Part shown: in pieces, positions 61,666 through 64,000 of the stretch
Layout of the letters: every line of letters begins with the position of its first letter
Position numbering within the stretch: the stretch's first letter is position 1
Origin: Glossina fuscipes
Lineage: Eukaryota > Arthropoda > Insecta > Diptera > Glossinidae
DNA length: 64,000 bases
Assembly (NCBI RefSeq): GCF_014805625.2
Contig: NW_023998415.1
Span: forward strand, 30,009,430 to 30,073,429
Direction: 5' to 3'
Translations under genes and position numbers: made by a program
The notes under the pieces: generated by a model
What the model was told of the DNA's origin: nothing
Database searches by the model: none
What the model saw: the letters and a program-made list of their open reading frames with translations, nothing else

Positions 61666-62329
61666 TGTGTGTGTTTGTGTAGGTATATGTATGCTTTTCT
61701 AATCTGTCCAAGCTTGTTATGTCTCTTTATTATTTACTTTCAAAAGTCTCTGTGCTTTACACTGATTTAACATGGCACACTGTCTCGCTATATGGACGAA
61801 CACTAAGTCCGTCTTTTATCTGAACAGAAATGCTGGAGACAGAGTGAGAGCAAAAAAAAGGAATTGTTTTCTCTGGTTTTCGTTAGATTGAATTTGCAAT
61901 TACTAGTAAAGTTTATCCGTAGATTCGACGGCAATTAACGTTAGTCTGAAAATTTCAAAATTACTCCTCAAGATTGGTTGTGTTGTTTGGCAAAATCGTA
62001 TATGAGTCGCCGCGTTTAAATTTTTGTGTGCAATATGTGTATTTTACCTTCAAGGATCAATATATCGTAGTGATGAATAAAATGCTCCATATATACGTGC
62101 TATATATGTACGCTCTAGAAATACAAAATACATATTTAAACATATATGAGCGGTTCTGTCGTAAAAGTGTCTTAATAGTGAAGCGGAAGAGAATATTGCC
62201 GCATAAATAGTATGACAGTATGTTCATTGTGCTGTTAATATTTTTTATAAAAAAAAAAATAAATAAATAAAATAAAAATAAAAAAAATAGTTTTACAAAG
62301 AATTCTTTACACCAATAAGAACATTGTAG
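60538..62329. other. gene-free DNA
   Basis: Contains (GT)n at 61622-61680 (with AT interruption) and short ORFs with no motif. Confidence 0.5.
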
Positions 62330-62955
62330 CCGGAAAAGATCGACCAGTAAATACTCCCCAACATGTCGCCTAACATGAGTTCTTCATTTATTTTCGTCAT
62401 AAAATACCCATATACTATACCTATATCTTTAGCCCGAAAAATAGACCGATCCTGTCCAAATTTGATGCAGTTAACGTTTACGTCAATTTAATTCATTAGA
62501 GACCAATATTCACGATTGATAGATTGTCTTTTTCTAAACTGCAAAGAACTACTTTTCGTACCGGTGTCTATATTAAGAGAGACTTGAAAAAAAATTGCCG
62601 CATCCGATCCAAATTTTACATGAAAATAATACAAATAATTGCATTTAGTTATTACATAGGACGTTAATTAGAGCATGATGATATAGCGGGTGCCATTTAA
62701 TTCATTTTTAATCGTGATCATTCTTGGACCAAAATACGTCGTCAGTCTTACAAATTTTATGAAAATACCCGAAAAATTGTGACCTATAGGCTGAACACAA
62801 GAAAACATGATAAGAGATCACACTGACAGAAAGTCAGACAGAAGATTAAATCGTTCATTCATAAAATGATTCTGGGTCCGTTCAAGTCTTCGTGACTTTT
62901 TGAGATTATTGCACATACGTCCGCATCAATTTAATATACCTAATGCTACAAGTGG
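62330..62955. repeat. dispersed repeat family E, copy
   Basis: The body includes GCCGCATCCGATCCAAATTT and CCAAAATACGTCGTCAGTC. It ends CTGACAGAAAGTCAGACAGA, CAGAAG-like pieces, GATTCTGGGTCCGTTCAAGT, CATACGTCCGCATCAATTTA and ATATACCTAATGCTACAAG, close to the 48.5 kb copy. Confidence 0.55.
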
Positions 62956-63544
62956 CGTAAGATACAAGAACCGCAAAACAAAAAATACGTAAATGGTTTA
63001 TTTCAACCAACTCATCTAATCCGAACATAATGGAATTTCTTCTTTTTTTTGCTTTCTCATCAGGTTTTCCTTTTTTTTTTTCTTGTTTTTTTTTTTTTTT
63101 GTTTGTTTTTTTTTTTGTTTTTTTGTTATGTAGATAAATAACTTACTTTGTAAAGTTGATTTGATGTTGTTCTTTATTGCTTTTTAATTTTGTTTCCAAG
63201 TTGATAATTAAGAAAAGTTTGCATTGATATTTATACGGAACTCTTTCCCGTTGCCATGCGTATTTAAAGGAGAGTGAGCGTGGGCCCCTTAAATTACCCT
63301 TGAATTTTTACTTGGATTTGTAATAATTGCAAAAAGAGAAAAAGTTATAATTCTATTTATTATGTATGTATATCTCGTTTAGCACTCATTAATATAATAA
63401 TGTTTAGCTGATGTTATATGCTTTTCGGTGCAAATAGTATTAAACGCGACAGACTATCAATAAAGTTTCGAATACCGAACAACAGGACAAATATAAATTT
63501 AAAAAATTGGACGATACATACTTTTCTACATTGTGCATATATCC
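62956..63544. other. T-rich low-complexity and intergenic DNA
   Basis: T runs fill 63040-63125. No gene. Confidence 0.6.
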
Positions 63545-63695
63545 GCCTGGGTGGCCGAGTAGGCAAGAGTCTCGACTAGCAACTCAGTGGTCGTGGCTTC
63601 GAATCTCAAGTGCGGTAGAGTTTTTAATAAAGGCCGATAGCCTTAGATGCTAGTGCTTTTAAGAGTTTAGTCTTAGAATTTATTTCTCTGGCGAA

Positions 63696-63727
<32 letters not shown>
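63545..63727 (+). mobile_element. SINE family A, best-preserved copy
   Basis: The head GCCTGGGTGGCCGAGTAGGC resembles the start of a tRNA-Leu/Ser-type gene (A box TGGCCGAGTAGG). The B box is in GTGGCTTCGAATCTC. The body AAGTGCGGTAGAGTTTTTAA, TAAAGGCCGATAGCCTTAGA, TGCTAGTGCTTTTAAGAG, TAGTCTTAGAATTTATTTC ends in a long (AAT)n tail, about 183 bp in all. The (AAT) tail suggests mobilisation by a LINE with a similar simple-repeat tail. Confidence 0.85.
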
Positions 63728-63730
<3 letters not shown>

Positions 63731-63755
63731 CATTGTGCATAATGGATGTCCTCCT

Positions 63756-64000
63756 ATATATATATATATAACACACATATATATATATATAAATACATTT
63801 TTATATATAAACTCAAAGAGAGTATGTGGTTTCTAATAAATGAAAGCATATGTGCATATATATATAAGCATATATATATATATATATAAATATATATAGA
63901 TAGATATAAAAGGATATTTTTTCATATCTTTTTTTTTTTTATTACAGTCATTGCCGTCGATTATTTGTTGTACGCTTAATTAACTGAACAAAGCGACTTT
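63756..64000. repeat. (TA)n-rich tract to the window end
   Basis: Several TA/TATATA blocks (63756-63770, 63778-63811, 63857-63902) and T runs; ordinary AT DNA after that. Confidence 0.9.

Noticed and set aside
63545..63620. tRNA-Leu or tRNA-Ser gene
   Set aside because: This is the head of the SINE at 63545-63727, followed by the shared body and (AAT)n tail.
1..64000. CRISPR arrays, operons or bacterial systems
   Set aside because: No regularly spaced repeats; genes have spliceosomal introns, so this is animal nuclear DNA.

Overview
This is a eukaryotic nuclear window from an insect, most likely a higher (brachyceran) fly. The support is AT-rich DNA, short 50-80 bp introns with clean GT-AG borders, an arthropod-type SET/MYND gene, an insect ionotropic receptor of the Ir75 clade, and the kinds of dispersed repeats common in fly genomes. 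No bacterial, viral or CRISPR feature was seen. One assembly gap of 100 N lies at 60394-60493.

The gene-bearing part is the first 26 kb. Positions 1-6400 hold AT-rich DNA, a possible last exon of a gene lying to the left (1108), two direct copies of a block carrying a SINE fragment (2505-2998 and 3438-4016), a 122-bp tandem repeat, and a LINE remnant. A five-exon SET/MYND (SmydA-type) gene follows on + (6428-8276, 528 aa), then a five-exon Prp6/PRPF6 spliceosome gene on + (9363-12621, 931 aa). A five-exon Ir75-type receptor gene lies on - (14136-16369, 651 aa), and an organic solute transporter alpha-like membrane protein on - (24187-25489, possibly with more 5' exons up to 25818). All exon joins given were worked out by hand from splice sites and keep frame throughout.

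From about 26 kb to 64 kb I find no convincing gene. This part is AT-rich intergenic or intronic DNA filled with tRNA-derived SINEs (two families with related heads), two mariner remnants (38 kb and 42 kb), a LINE reverse-transcriptase remnant (57.5 kb), several families of ordinary dispersed repeats, tandem duplications and microsatellites. A short candidate signal-peptide exon at 50589-50692 (-) is the best hint of a further gene.

The genes are unrelated in function (putative methyltransferase, splicing, chemosensation, membrane transport); the layout is ordinary animal gene order, not an operon. I did not find a clear new biological system. The most interesting items are the SINE families with related heads and different bodies, a mariner remnant with two right ends, a 28-bp perfect palindrome, and unassigned small ORFs.
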